A stretch of 64,000 nt of DNA from Niebla homalea (GCA_019925105.1 JAHGAU010000033.1:643866-707865), one strand, 5' to 3'; positions 1 to 13,038 are shown, numbered from the stretch's first letter. Numbers and translations are program-made. The notes: generated by a model from the letters alone, not told the origin.

Positions 1-486
1 GGTCGACTGTCTTTAACGTTAATTGGCTTTTTAGTTTGACTTCTTGAATGCGCCCAGTGGCAATGGAACAGCGCTCTGCTAAGGCTTCTTTCTGCACCTT
101 AATATCGTTACGGCTGGGTTTTATCGTTGCAGACGTTAAGGGAAGGAGGCCACTGCCTGCCGTATAGGATAAAGGTCAGACGATCGCGCCATCGAATATG
201 CCAACCGTTCCTCTCCTCGTAGGCAGCGGGGCTTGTCCGCGCTAGGCTGGACTAACAGCCTTTACCTCATTTGGCACTCGAGATCATTCTCCTGCTTTCT
301 TTTGAGACCGGTAATACGGCAGTGATCTCGACCTGCCACTATGGAGTTATTGTCATCCGTTCATTGGCGACGATTGGGGCCCTATCATGTATTTAACATT
401 CGTTCACCACCGCTATGAACGCACAGTCGTATTAGTTCAGAAGTTGTCCCTAGCAACTATAGAGGATGCACAGACTCCCAAAGCTG
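1..486. other. Left edge, no gene seen
   Basis: The composition is balanced, with CA and TG dinucleotides at normal frequency, so this stretch is not RIP-mutated. All six frames are closed by stops at short intervals and I see no gene, tRNA or repeat family I recognise. Confidence 0.5.
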
Positions 487-534
487 CTGACTGAACATTC
501 TGGCTCCCCGGCGCGGGGCAGAATGTTCAGTCAG
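487..534. repeat. Dispersed palindrome, copy 1
   Basis: A perfect 16-bp inverted repeat, CTGACTGAACATTCTG at 487-502 and its complement at 519-534, surrounds a 16-base GC-rich centre that can itself pair (CCCC with GGGG). The core AACATTCTG and the downstream GTCAG and GCCTTAGCGGGCGGAG words recur at 1,748, 19,887 and 26,817 in the same orientation, so this is one member of a small repeat family. Confidence 0.75.
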
Positions 535-604
535 TAAGTAGCCTTAGCGGGCGGAGTCCAGTATATTCTGGTAAGCGCGTTGTAGTCTCAGTTCTCAGCC
601 CTTA

Positions 605-672
605 CCCACAAAAGGGCCCTAACGGTAGGCTTACATAATCGGACGCTAGCCTACCGGGGCTCGTTTTGTGGG
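605..672. repeat. Long imperfect hairpin
   Basis: CCCACAAAA (605-613) pairs with TTTTGTGGG (664-672). Nested inside, CGGTAGGC (623-630) pairs with GCCTACCG (649-656). The result is a two-step stem-loop of about 68 bases that abuts the 41-bp inverted terminus starting at 671. Confidence 0.65.
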
Positions 673-1702
673 GGGTCTGAGCAGAAAAGTCGATTTTTCG
701 GGTGGTAAACCCTTTATTTATATGTGAATTATATACTAAGGTAAACCCTTCACAACTTACCCTTATCATCGTACGCGGTACCACGCGATAATTATTACTA
801 TAAAATAATTGAAAAGTACAATATATACCTTTTAACTATGCTGAATTAATTAAGGTCTTTATTTTTTTAATTAAATTACAGGTTAATTTATTATTACGTA
901 TTATAAATTATAATTTCCGCGTATTATTTAAGTTATCCGGTATTAATAATAATATTATGAAATTTATTAATTAAATTAAAAATTGATTAAACTTTATATA
1001 TACCTTTAATATTAACATAGTTTACTCCGGATTACTTTATACCTTTAAGGTAATTCTTTATGATTAATAATTACCATCCTTAAGTTTTAACTCTTCTTAA
1101 TAAATAATGGTTTATTTAATAGTAATAAATAAGTAAGAATCGGGATATATTATTTATATTTAATAAATCTTAAAATAATCGCTTTATTACCTTCCGACGA
1201 TAGGTATTAGGTATATACGGACCCTCTATGGTTGAATAATCGGTCAGGGCGGGTAAGCTTATGCTAAGCTGGTAACGGACTTAAGGAGCAAATCCACCTT
1301 TAAATGCACCCTTAAATGCACCCTCAAATGCACCCCGAATACACCCTCACTTGCACCCTCACCTGCACCCTCACCTGCACCCTCACCTGCACCCTCACCT
1401 GCACCCTCACCTGCACCCTCACCTGCACCCTCACCTGCACCCCCAATTGCACCCTCAAATAAGGAGCAAATCCACTTCAAATCCACCCTCAAATAAGGAG
1501 CAAATCCACTTCAAATCCACCCTCAAATAAGGAGCAAATCCACCCTTAAATCCACCCTCAAGTGCACCTCAAATCCACCCTTACATATACCCTTATATGC
1601 ACATGATTTTTGTTAGTGATGAAATGTACGCAGGGTATAATTTTGAGAATGGGCTGGGAACGGTTTACCACCCGAAAAATCGACTTTCCTGCTCAGACCC
1701 CC
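671..1702. mobile_element. About 1-kb element with 41-bp inverted termini
   Basis: Bases 671-711 and 1,662-1,702 are inverted copies of each other with one mismatch; each contains the word GTCTGAGCAG or its near complement. Between them lie an AT-rich RIP-like stretch (about 781-1,240) and the minisatellites at 1,290-1,590. No transposase reading frame is present, so this would be a non-autonomous element or a pair of nested insertions. No clear target-site duplication is visible. Part of the sequence just outside the right terminus recurs behind the HET gene (18,513-18,541). Confidence 0.5.
1290..1590 (+). repeat. Two interleaved minisatellites (12 bp and 34 bp)
   Basis: From about 1,342 to 1,440 there are about eight units of the 12-mer CACCCTCACCTG with minor variants. 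From 1,454 a 34-bp unit beginning CTCAAATAAGGAGC repeats about three times. Degenerate units extend on both sides. The same 12-mer forms the much longer arrays at 43,690-44,690 and, reversed, 59,260-59,880. Because the unit is a multiple of three, reading frames pass through it on both strands, but I see no sign that it is coding. Confidence 0.85.
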
Positions 1703-1747
1703 TTCGGGGACCAAGGGCGGTCGATCTCAGACTAAGCGCGTTGATGG

Positions 1748-1784
1748 AAACATTCTGTCCCATGTTGGAGGGACCCAATGTTTT
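1748..1784. repeat. Dispersed palindrome, copy 2
   Basis: AAACATTCTGTCCC at 1,748-1,761 faces GGGACCCAATGTTT at 1,770-1,783, an imperfect inverted repeat with a three-base mismatch block. It is followed by TTGTCAGCAGG, as in the copy at 26,817. It lies directly outside the left terminus of the large AT-rich element. Confidence 0.65.
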
Positions 1785-1797
1785 GTCAGCAGGTCTT

Positions 1798-4700
1798 TTA
1801 GCGTGCTCAAAATCGGTGTCGTTTCCTTGGCATTTATGACTCCACCCCGCCCCCGTAAAATTTGTATATAGATTTTTAAATCCTTGATATTTTTAGATTT
1901 ATCTTATAGACTTTTTGGTATTAAAGTTATTATATAGTTTATAGGTAGCAATTAAGGTATAATTCGTATATTTATTATGGTATTATATACTCGATCGAAC
2001 TTTTACTTTATTAACCTTCCTCGTCGCTCCTTTAAGGGTAATTATGGACCTTCCCCTTTACTTTTTTTACTTAACCTTTATAATAACCGTTCTCACGTAT
2101 TTAGTTCCCAGAGATCCTTAATAAAGATCCGGAACTTCTTAAAAAGCAGAATTAAAAAAAGGTAAAAAGGAAGGCTATTAAAAAAGGCCTATTAAATAAG
2201 CTAAAATCAATATATACCCGATAAGGTTTTATTATTATTAAATATTACATTATTAATATTAAGGCTTATAAGAAATAAGATATTTTTTAAAAATATTAAA
2301 TTAAAAAAGCTATTATTATTAAAGTTATTATTAATTAAATAATTATTAAAAAAGAGGAAAAACGCTTAATTAAAAACAGACGCTTAAGGCTTATAGATTT
2401 ACTTTAAATAAACGGGGAAGGTAATAATAATAAAGATGGTTAAAGAAAATCTTTAATAAACGACTTAAGGGAATCCTCGTTTTTTAATAAACGTATAATT
2501 ATTATTAATAATAAGTTTAATACTTTAAAGGAAAAAATTTATCGTTAATGATAAGCTTAACCTTATTTTTATTATATAAAGTATAATTTTAAAGCCTTTT
2601 TCTTTAAAGGTAAAGGTTAATTAAAAACTATAGTTAATAATAAATATAATAAAGATAACTTTATTAAAGGAGGCTTTAAGTTTAAAGTATTTAATATTAA
2701 AATTAAATAAATAATAAATTAAAAAGGATTTAAAGATAAAATTAAAAACATTAAAGTATCCGTTAAATCGGATTACTTAAAAGCTATATTTAAGCGTACT
2801 TTATTTAAATCTTTTAATAATAAAATTTAAAGTAAATAAATTAAATCAATTCTATTATAAAAGTATAAACGGTTTTTAGGATATCAGCTTAATATTATTA
2901 TTAATGTTATAAATAAGTTTTAAGTTTAATTTTAACTTTAACCTTAACCTTAGCTTAAATGCTTTCTTAAAGATATCGATTTATTAATTAAATCGCCTTT
3001 TTATCGTTGTAATAAAACTATTATATTAAAAAAATAATTAAGTAAACAAAAGAATAATAATAAATAAACGGGTAATTATATTAATATATAGGGGCGAGCG
3101 TGGCGGAATGGCATTTTTGAGTGCAGAAGATAAACTACAGAATGGTCGAACATTTTAAGGGTAGGGGACGATTTCGCCAAGAGCCCTTAAACCTTATCCG
3201 GTAAATTACGTGGTTAATATGGATAAAACAGTAATAAATATCTGACGATTTACCGGTACCCGTAATTAACCTTAAATGAGCCTAGTTATTACATAGGGCC
3301 GGTAAAAAGGGGTTACGGGGATTTAACGTTAAAAGGTTAAAGTTGGGATTAAATAAGGTTAATCCGAAAAGTTATATAATAAAGTATTTAAGGTAAAGTT
3401 TAAGCGCTAAGAGAAATAAAGTTATATAATTGGGGCCGTTTCCCTTTAATTAAGCTTAATATTAGTATTAAATCCTTACCGCGGATTATAATATTAAAAA
3501 ATAGAAAATTCTTAGCGGAAATAATAAATTAAGGATTTAAGATAATTATTAATCTTAATCGGGTTAACGTAAAGACTCGGTCGTAATATTAAGGTAAATA
3601 ACTGCGAGGGAGAGGTTTTTATTTAAATCGGATTAATATTTAGGGTAAGAAGGCTAAGTTAGCCGATTATGGTTTCCTCTTCCCTTTTAAAATTGAAGCG
3701 ATAAGTTTAAAATAAGTATAAATATTAAGATAACCGTAACTTAACCACCATAATAAAAGTAACTTCTATTAAATCCCGGTTAATAAAAGGAAGTATTATA
3801 CCCTTTTTTAGCTTAAAAAAAGCCTTAAGGTTAATCTTTTATTACTAATATTAACGGAACGTTTTTTAATTAACCCTTAAACCCTTTAAAGCGGTAATTA
3901 ATTAATACCGTTGGTTTAAATATTATTAAATTCAGGAAGTTATTAACCACGGTAAGTTATAAGGAAAAAAAGGCTTAATATTAATAAGAAAAAAAGAAGT
4001 AAAAAGAAAGAGATTAAAATTGAAATTAAAGGATATAAAGTATAATAAAAATATAAGTTTAAATAAAAGAAATAAAGATTATAAGGTTTTTACGTTTTAA
4101 TACCGGGGGAGATGAATAAATTATAGCTTATTTATTTTATTAATATTAATTAATTCCTCCGCTTTTATAATAGTATTTCTCGTAATATCCTTACCCTTTA
4201 ATTTTACCTTATTAAATCTTAAATCCCCTTTTATTTTAAAGGTAACCTTTATACATATATATTTTTACTTTAACTTTATTGACTTTTATTTAGTTATTTA
4301 AATAAAGTATTTATTTATTTAATCCGATTAATAAAATATATAAGGATAAGCTAATAATAAATAACTTTTAAAGCTAGAAAAGTTCGTTAATATAGTTTAT
4401 TAAGAAGAAAAATTTATTTATTAAGGTTAAAGCGATTATAAATAAAGAAATATAAACTATACGGGATTTAAGGACGATATCCGATTTATCCACCCGGATA
4501 TATTAACGGGGTATAATTAAAGGTTTACTTAAGGGGATAATAAAGTACTTTAATAAGGACTTTAAGGAGTTTAAGGCTATTTACCGTATATATTATAAGC
4601 CGGCTCGTTAATTAATTAATATATAACGGCTATATAATAATCTAGTATTACTTTTAAATCCTTATTTATAAATTTATTTATTCGTTTATTTAATTATTTA

Positions 4701-7700
4701 TCTGGTTAATATAAAGCTTAAGTTCTTTTTAATAAGTTTTATAATTACCGTTAAATATATATTTACCTATATTATAACGGAAGTACTCTTTTATAAACTA
4801 ATCGTATTTACTTACTTTTAAAGCGTACTTTAAAAAAAGCTTAAATTAATTTTAAAACTATACCCAGAGCTTATAATAATAACGTTTTATTTAAACTTTA
4901 AGTACGTTAAAAATAAGCTTAATAAAGTTAAAGTCCGGAAAGTAAAAGGATAAGTAATAAATCTTAAGCCTTACCGCTTAAATCGTTTCTTTTATTACCG
5001 GATTATAATATTGATTGATTGATTGATTTATACTACGGATCTAGCTAAGCTAATTCCGGCGTTCCTTAATACGCGGCCTTTTAACCTTATTAATAACCGT
5101 AAAAACCTGATACTTATAACGTTAAGGCAAAAACCGGCGTTTATTAAACCTTTACCCTCTATCCCTTAAGGTAAAGAATATTAACGGCCGTTTAGAAAGT
5201 GGTAATTTATTTATATATTTCTTATATTTTAACTCCTTTATAAAAATCAATAATATTATAACCGTATCTTTATAAAGGCTGCCTTTAAACTCGTTGCTTT
5301 TCCGCTTTTTTATATATTTATATTACCTTAATTTTACGTAACGTTTTTAAATGTCCTTATTAATATTTACGTATTTAATATATATTCTTTTTATATTATT
5401 ATCGTTATTAACTCCTTTAAAGACTTTTAATAAGCGTTTATTATTATATCTTTATAATTATAGAAGATACTTTCCGGTTTATATAATTAATATAACCGGT
5501 TTCCGCTTCTCTTTTTTTTCCTTAACCGGTAATAAGCCTTTTTTATAAAGTCTTTAATAACTTTATTTATCTCTATAGTAAAATTAAATTATAATAATCA
5601 TCCGGTAAATATTATAAATTTAACGGTTACCCGGATACTTCGTTTTATAAATAATATTTAACGGTAATTATAAGTATTAACTTTTATAATAAGTTTTAAT
5701 TTAACTTCTATAAATAAAAGATAAAAGATAAGGATATATATAACGTTTTACTTTCTTTATTTATATTTATATCCGGCGTTTATCCGACTTCCGGTATATA
5801 TAGTAAATAGGAAGTAAGTTAAACCGTTTTTATCCGTCCGGAGTTAAATTATTAATACGTTATTATTTTTTTTTATAATATTATAACGGCGGAGATACTT
5901 ATTAATAATCTTTTTATTATTAAAAGCTAAGTAATAATAACCTTAAGGTATAAAGTCTTTATATTTTTATTAATATTCGGTTTATTTTATTATAGCTTAT
6001 AAAGCGATTACTATAGTTTTAATTTTTTAAATCCTTTTAATCTTAATCTTTTTTACGTTTAACGGGAGTTTATACGTATTTAAATTAACCTCCGGGATAT
6101 TAATAAGGTTAATTTTTTTTTAATTTATTCCTATTTCGTCTTAATAAAAAAATGGATAAATATCTTTAATTTATTCTTTTTAACTTAAGGCTTATTAAGA
6201 TTTTAGCGGATCCGCCCGTTTCTTATTATCGTAATTAAGTATATATATCTTTTTAACCTTATTTAAGCGATTATTTAATTTAATAAAACTTTAATTAATA
6301 ATATAAAAACCTTAAACTTTAATACCGGGATAAAGGTTACTTTATAAATACCATCAATTACTCTTAAATACCGGTTTTGGACTTTCTATAATATTTAAAT
6401 AGGCTTTTTTTTATATCCCGGAGTACCCTTAAGTATATATTAAATAACTATAACGTATATTATAGCTAATTTTATTACGGCCTAATAAACGGTCCGGGCC
6501 TTTTATAACGTAATTCCTTATATCGATATAACGAGATAAGTAAGGCTTCTTTCCTATAAAGTTATTTTCTTTTAAATTTTTCTTATATAATCCTTTTAAT
6601 TAAGCTTCTTATTTACTTAAAAATTAAGGACTTTAATATTAATATCCGGTTTTACCGTAATTTTACTTAAGTTTATTATAACTATTATATTATATAGTTT
6701 TAAGCTTTTAATTATATAAATGAGTTTATATTTATACGGTATAAATTAAGCTTTATAGGTTTTTACTTATTAAAAATAGACTTTATAAGTTTATTTTAAT
6801 TTTAAATAATTTATATATATAAAGATATTATAAGTTAAAAAGTAAACGTTATTAATAAAGTTTTTAACTTAAACTTTTTATTTTAACTTAATAAGCTTTT
6901 TAATTAATAAACCGTTAAAGAATAAGAATAATATAGGAAAAATAAGTAATTTTTAAGGAATTTCCGTTATAATAAGTTTTATCGGGCTTATTTTTTATCT
7001 TAAGTTAATTAACGTAACTTAATTACTTAAGAAACTTTTTATTTATTTAATTAAGAAAAATAATATTTTTTTCTTCCTTAAGTTATATAGTAATTTTTAA
7101 TAGTTTACTTTATTAAAGGTACTTATAATATTGAAAGAAAGAAGACTTATAATATACCTCTTTTTATAACCTTATATTATATATACGCCGTTAATTAATC
7201 CTTTAAGGGCTTATTTTATTGACCGATTTCTCTTTATTTTTATTTATTAATTAAGGAAAAGTCCGTAATTCTTTATATAGTCATTAAGGATCTTTATTAT
7301 TACCGTTTTTAAAACTTTCCTTAATATATAAAAGAATATAATAAGTTTATAAGACTTTACCTTAAAGTAATCCGGCTTAATAAGCTTCTTAAGGATAATT
7401 GTTCTTATTTTTTTAAACTTATATAAATAGTAACCGATATTAAAGTATACTTGAAAAAAAAAAAAAAAACCTTCTTAAACGGCAATATTACTATTAATAG
7501 GAATCTATTAAAGATCTTATTCGGTCCCGGGGCTTTATCCTTCTTTAATTTATTAATCGTTTTAATTATTATTTCTTATATTATTACCTTATTTATTAAT
7601 ACGGGATTAAGATATATAATATTATTAATATTATTTAAATTAACCTTTAATAAAGGGGGGAAAAATGTTCCTTTAAGGGCCTTAATCTTATTGTTAAAAA

Positions 7701-10700
7701 TATTAATTAATATATTATCGGATTTCTTAAAGGATAAGAATTTAAAAATAAACTTTGGTTTTTTACTTTATTCTTTATTATACTTTATTAACTTTTAAAT
7801 ATTATGAAATAAAACCGTTAAGTTATATATTGTAAATCGAAAGTATATTTACTTAACCTTTTTAATAGTTTTTTTTTATTTTTCTTGAATAATTTTTAAT
7901 TAATTAAGTATTTTTTAATTTTTATACTTAAAAGTTTACTTTATTAGCCTTTTCGTTTTTATGGTCGTAATTATATATTTTTTATTTTAATAAGTTTTAA
8001 CTTTTTAAAAGGGTTTCGTTATTAAGATTATTTTATTAATTATTTCGTTTAATACCTTTATTATTCGCTTTATAAAAAGGTTAATCCGGTTTTTATTATT
8101 TAATTAAAAAAAATCCGTGAATTATATTATTATTTTTTCCGTTTTTATATAAACCTTTATTATCTTAACCGTTTTTTACGCCCTCCTTATTGGTAATAAT
8201 AAGGTTATATTAATGGTTTAATCTAAGGTTATTTATATTGGTATATAATTTGAGTTATATTTTAAGTCTTTTCGCGGCTTATACGTTATAATTACGCCGG
8301 TAACCTTTTCTATATTAAAAATTAAATTAATTGTCGTTTTAAATTTATAACTTTTTTATATAATAATCCTTTATAATATTAATAATAAGAAATTAGCTTA
8401 AGCAATAATTATTAATAGGTTATCCGATTTAATATAATTTATCGTACGTTCTTTTTTATTTTATATATAATAATATAAGTTAAAGTTTTTAAATAATATA
8501 TATTTATTTAAAATAATTAAAACTTTTTTAAATAACGGTATTATAAACGGTTTTTCCCTATTAACCGGCAACGGATTATATATATTATAAATATTAAGGT
8601 CGCTTTTTAAGTTTTTTTCCCTTATAATACGGAATATATAAAGGTTTTTATTATAATAAGTAATACCTTAGCTATTTATATTAAGCCGCTTATTTATAAA
8701 GAAGTATATTTTAGTTATTTTATCCTTTTTAAAGGTTAAATAAAACTCTTCCCCCGGTTTAATAAACGAATATATATACGGACTATACGGTAATTCTTAT
8801 ATTATTATAATATTAATATCTTTGATTTCTTTAAACTTAAATATTGGTATTATTACTTTAATTTTTTTATTACGGACGTTATATTATATTACTCTTAAAA
8901 GCGTTAATATATTATATATTAACCTTTATAAAGGCTCCCTTATTTATATCCGTTTAAGTTACGGACTTCTTATTAAAGTCGAGCGTTTTTTAATTTAATA
9001 TTTTCCTGACTATTATTAAAAACGTAAAATAGTTAACTTTTAAAATCGGGATCATAAGGAGCTTCCTTTTTTTTACTTTATTTATTACCGTTATTTACCC
9101 TTTATTATTTAATTAATTAAATTCATATCTTAAAATTATCTTTAATTAACCTGTTAAATTAATTCCGTACGTATTATACCGTTGGATTTTCGCGGTTATC
9201 TGGGTCTCCTTACGTTTAATCTTTTTAACTTTTATTATATATTTAGAATCCTATATTAAGTATCCTTCCTTATTATATATAACGTATTTAAACGCGTCCT
9301 TTATAAGCCCCTTAATTATTAATTTTATATACTTATAGGTATCATAACCCTTAACGTAAACCGTATATTTTATAATATTAAAGTATTTCGTAATAATATA
9401 TTTATAATTTTAATATTTAAAATATTAATAAATATCCGCTATTTTATTTTATAATTAAGTTATTTTAAGCGATCCTTCTTTAATAATCCTTTTATTTAAG
9501 ATATTATTATATATTTTTATTAACGTTACGCTTAATAAAATAATAGAATACCTTTTTATATATCTTAAAGAGTTAAATCTCCTTATTATTGGAGGAAGCT
9601 TATAATTAACAATTTTAAGCTTTAAGTAAAGAACCGTATTTTCTTTTTTTTTATATTCCTTAATATAGCTTCTTTTTTAATTTTTATAAAACGTAATAAA
9701 TATATTTTATTTATTATAATAATAAATAATTACCTTAAAACCTTAATTAACTTATATTTTCTTTTATTAATTTAAGCTTTAAATTTTTTTAAATTTTCTT
9801 TTACCTTTAATAACGTTATATTAAGGAAGATATCTTTATTTTATAGTTTACGTACCGCAATAATTTATTTTATTAATAATTTTATTATTATTTTAAAAGT
9901 TTTTATTAATTATAGCGGGTTTATTTTTATAATTACGTTTTTTTTTTATTATTAAATAAACGGATTATTATTATTTTTGCCTTCTTTAATATGGTTATTC
10001 TTTCCTCCGTTATCCTTTTATTCTCTGCCACAGGTACTTTTTTTATTACCTTTATCATTTAACTTTCTTTTACTTAAAGGGTTACCGTTTTTGTATTTTT
10101 ATTTTATATTTTTAACCTTAAACCGCCGTCTTTACTTTTTATTAACGCTTTTATTTCCGCCCCTTAAAAGCTTTATAAGCGCTCCGCCTCCTTTAGCTTT
10201 ATTTTTACCTTTATATAGAAGTCTTTTATACTTTTTAAGTTAATTTATAATATCGGTTAAATTTTTAATATAATGTCCTTTTATTTTATTATAAAGAATC
10301 CTTTTAAAGCTTTTACCGTTTCCCCTACCGCCTTTTTATTTTTTTTTACCGGGCGATATATTATCTCCGCTTTTTATTTTTAATCCCTTAAAATCCCGTT
10401 TTCCTTATTAACTTTAATTCCCTTTTATATACCCTTAATAGTACTTTTACCGCGGTCTTTCTATTTTTTCCCCCCGCTTATATTCTTCGTTATTAATATT
10501 ATACCGATTTTCTTACCCTTTTATTTACTTATTATTTCCGTATTATTATTACGTATTTTACGTACTTTAATATATATATTTTATTAACCTTAATTCCTTT
10601 ATTTACTTTAAGTATTATCCGGTTTATTATTATTATATTACCCGTATACGTCGTCGCCGTTTCTATTAATATAGGCTATTTACCCGTTTATTACCTTATT

Positions 10701-11781
10701 CTTAACTATTACGTTACTTCTACTTATCGCACTTAATATACTCCCCTCACTATTACTAAAGCTATACATATACGCATCGTTTTGGACCTCTGGGGTCCCT
10801 TTGTTCGTCGCCATCCTATCTAAATTATCTCTATTATTCCGGATTATAATATATATTAACGTTATTAAGGCAGATAACGCTATTAAAACCTAAGAATCGA
10901 TTATAATAAAATAAAAGCTCGTTTCTAAGCTACTTTAAAAAAGCCTTAAGGTTATAGTAGCCTTTATATATACCGGTATAAGGTAAATACCTATTTATAA
11001 TATACGTAAAAAATACGAATTAACTATTATTATGGTTTATATCGTCTTAAAATTAAGCTAAATCGTTAATAAAATTATATATTATAAATCGTTAATAGCT
11101 TATTATTTTAAAAAACGATTTATTGATAAAGACGAGTTACCTTACGGTAAGATTTAATATATCCATTTATTACTTATCCCTTAAAACCTAACTTTAAAAG
11201 CTTATTTTTTATTTTTACTTTTAACTTATACTTATTTCTCTTAAAATCCGGTTTACCGTTAATTATAATACCTTTATACCTTACTCTTTACTAAGGAATT
11301 TAATTAATTTATCTTAATACTTTTAAGGAAAAGCTCGTAAATATTATATTAAGTTCTTTTTTACCGTTATATAAATCCGGCGTAAATAATTAACCTTTAT
11401 AAGATAAAATAGATTAATATATTTATATATTTATATATTTTATCTATATCTTTAAGTTATATAAGTTGAGTAATTAACGCGTTTAATAATAACCTTAAGT
11501 TTTTAATAATTATAAAAAAACTTACTATAAATAAATTAAGCTTTTAGATCAAAAAAAAGGATTATAATAAGAAGGAGTTAAAGGTTAAAAGGATCTAGGA
11601 CTCGTACGTTAACTTTAATATTATATTTATTACCGGTATAATATATAAAAGCTTTAATAACAACGGTTTATTAATAATTAAATTAAAAATATTATGGATT
11701 TATACATTTATATATAAATTTTGCGGGGTCGGGGTAGAGTTATAAATGCCAAGGAAACGACACCGATTTTGAGCACGCTAA
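1798..11781. mobile_element. About 10-kb RIP-degraded element with long inverted termini
   Basis: The left end (1,798-about 1,905) and right end (about 11,675-11,781) are inverted copies. TTAGCGTGCTCAAAATCGG and the next 20 bases match exactly, and similarity continues into the AT-rich interior for about 100 bp. The outermost shared bases include TA on both sides, so a TA target duplication as in Tc1/mariner-type insertions is possible but not proven. The interior is extremely AT-rich, with CA/TG scarce and TA abundant, the RIP signature; no open gene survives. Less mutated islands remain near 3,090-3,180 and 10,740-10,830. At 10 kb it is too large for a simple mariner and may contain nested elements. 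Confidence 0.6.
9977..10814 (-). pseudogene. Degraded minus-strand reading frame inside the AT-rich element
   Basis: An ATG at 10,814 (minus strand) in a less mutated island opens a frame beginning MATNKGTPEV and rich in Asn, Ser and Asp for 46 codons. The frame then meets TAA codons of the kind RIP makes from CAA or CAG, and charged Lys/Arg-rich sequence continues downstream. The residue composition would suit the N-terminal region of a retroelement Gag or a transposon accessory protein. I recognise no family, and the coding sense is an inference. Confidence 0.25.
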
Positions 11782-12246
11782 TTGGCACTTCTCCCCAGTG
11801 TGAAAAGTCGACGAGTTCGACATGTAACAATACCGTACTGGCAGTCATAACATTGCGATTGCTATTTAGAACCGCTTTACCCGGTACTAATATGCAGGAA
11901 AGCGCCCGCTGGGCCAGACCCTATAACTACTTGATCGCAACTGGAATCACTGGGCAAGGGCATACCGTTAAGACTTCGTCAATGACTTTCTTCCTGAATC
12001 CCAGCTGCCAGAGCAGTGACGTCGTGGGCTAGCTGCGCCGAGTGGGTGATAACGGCGTTGTAAACGGCGTGCAGGGTTACTGAGAGGGGGGGTGTACGCA
12101 TCACGCTTGGTGCAATATGTTCTGGACGTTTTCTTGGATGCGGTACTGGTATTGTGATGGAGAAGTTTTCTGAGGCGAGGGCAAGGGCGAGGGCACTGAA
12201 ACTGGATGGTCTGTTGACGAAGCCGGATGGTTCGACGATAGATGTT
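11782..12246. other. Start of gene island, no confident gene
   Basis: Composition changes abruptly to balanced GC at about 11,720. One plus-strand frame over about 12,085-12,302 reads smoothly for roughly 70 codons (with GCGTGIVMEKFSEARARA in it) before a stop. It has no clear start and runs into the inverted repeat, so it is at best a gene fragment. Confidence 0.3.
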
Positions 12247-12785
12247 GCATGTCAGCGAGGGTTCAAGGTCTCCCGTAGGCTACCGCAGTATCCTGCGGGA
12301 TAATGCGCCCAGCCGAGGTTCCATTTAGCTGAGAGTTACCACCAAAAATGCTCTCGTTAAGCGTACTCTCCTATGGAATACCGTAGTCTCTGAAGATGAA
12401 AATTTTAGTAGCCCCTAAAGCCCCCTGGAGCCGGCCCGAATACCACCCCGTAAGCTACCCAAGGCCACCCCAAAAGCCACCCTGACGGCCACTATTCGTA
12501 AGGAGTCAAATACATACATGCGCAATAGTATTGGGGTGTGCGTAAGTCCCTTAAAGGCTCAGTGTACGGCGGTAGTGAGAAGTAAGACACCTTAAGAACA
12601 CCATTTACATTTGCGATGGGAGAGTGTACTCAACGAGCATGAATTTTGGTGGTACTCTTAGCCGCACGGTACTTCGGCGTGGCGCGGTCTCCCGTGGGAT
12701 ATCGCGGTAGTCCATGGGAAACCGCGGTTGCCCATGGGATAAAGTGTGCGGCCCATGGGCTACATGATACCCTCGCTGACATACA
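12247..12785. repeat. Inverted repeat of about 540 bp with expanded right arm
   Basis: The left arm (12,247-about 12,375) is found reversed at about 12,608-12,785. Shared words include ATGTCAGCGAGGGT, CTACCGC and ACCACCAAAA, with many substitutions between them. The right arm carries three or four extra degenerate units of about 19 bp built on TCCCATGG and CCGCGGT (12,690-12,765). The 230-bp centre (12,376-12,607) has no gene. The structure resembles a foldback or MITE-like element, but no family is recognised. Confidence 0.6.
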
Positions 12786-13038
12786 AGATAGACGATGAGG
12801 GGAGCTCTGGGGGAAATGCTGGAATCGCAGGCGCTGGATGTGGCATAGGATTGAATCCCGATTATGCATTCCGTGAGCCAGGGCTTGGCGCCGCTGGTGA
12901 AAAGGCTGTATATACAGCCCATTCAGCGAAGTCAAGACTGCTATATGTACGGCGAATAGAGGAAGATGAATCGATGGAAAGATTGCCTTGGGATAAGTAC
13001 CGGTATCTACGTATACGGACCGATCAATGTGCCCAGCT

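Noticed and set aside
3092..3180. tRNA-like start (GGCGAGCGTGGCGGAATGGC)
   Set aside because: Only the first 20 bases resemble a Leu/Ser-type acceptor and D arm. No matching anticodon arm, T arm with GGTTCGAATCC, or closing acceptor strand follows.
7451..7798. 115-codon Leu/Ile/Asn-rich frame, and similar ones at 5,351 and 9,977
   Set aside because: These are chance openings in AT-rich RIP sequence, with composition set by base content.
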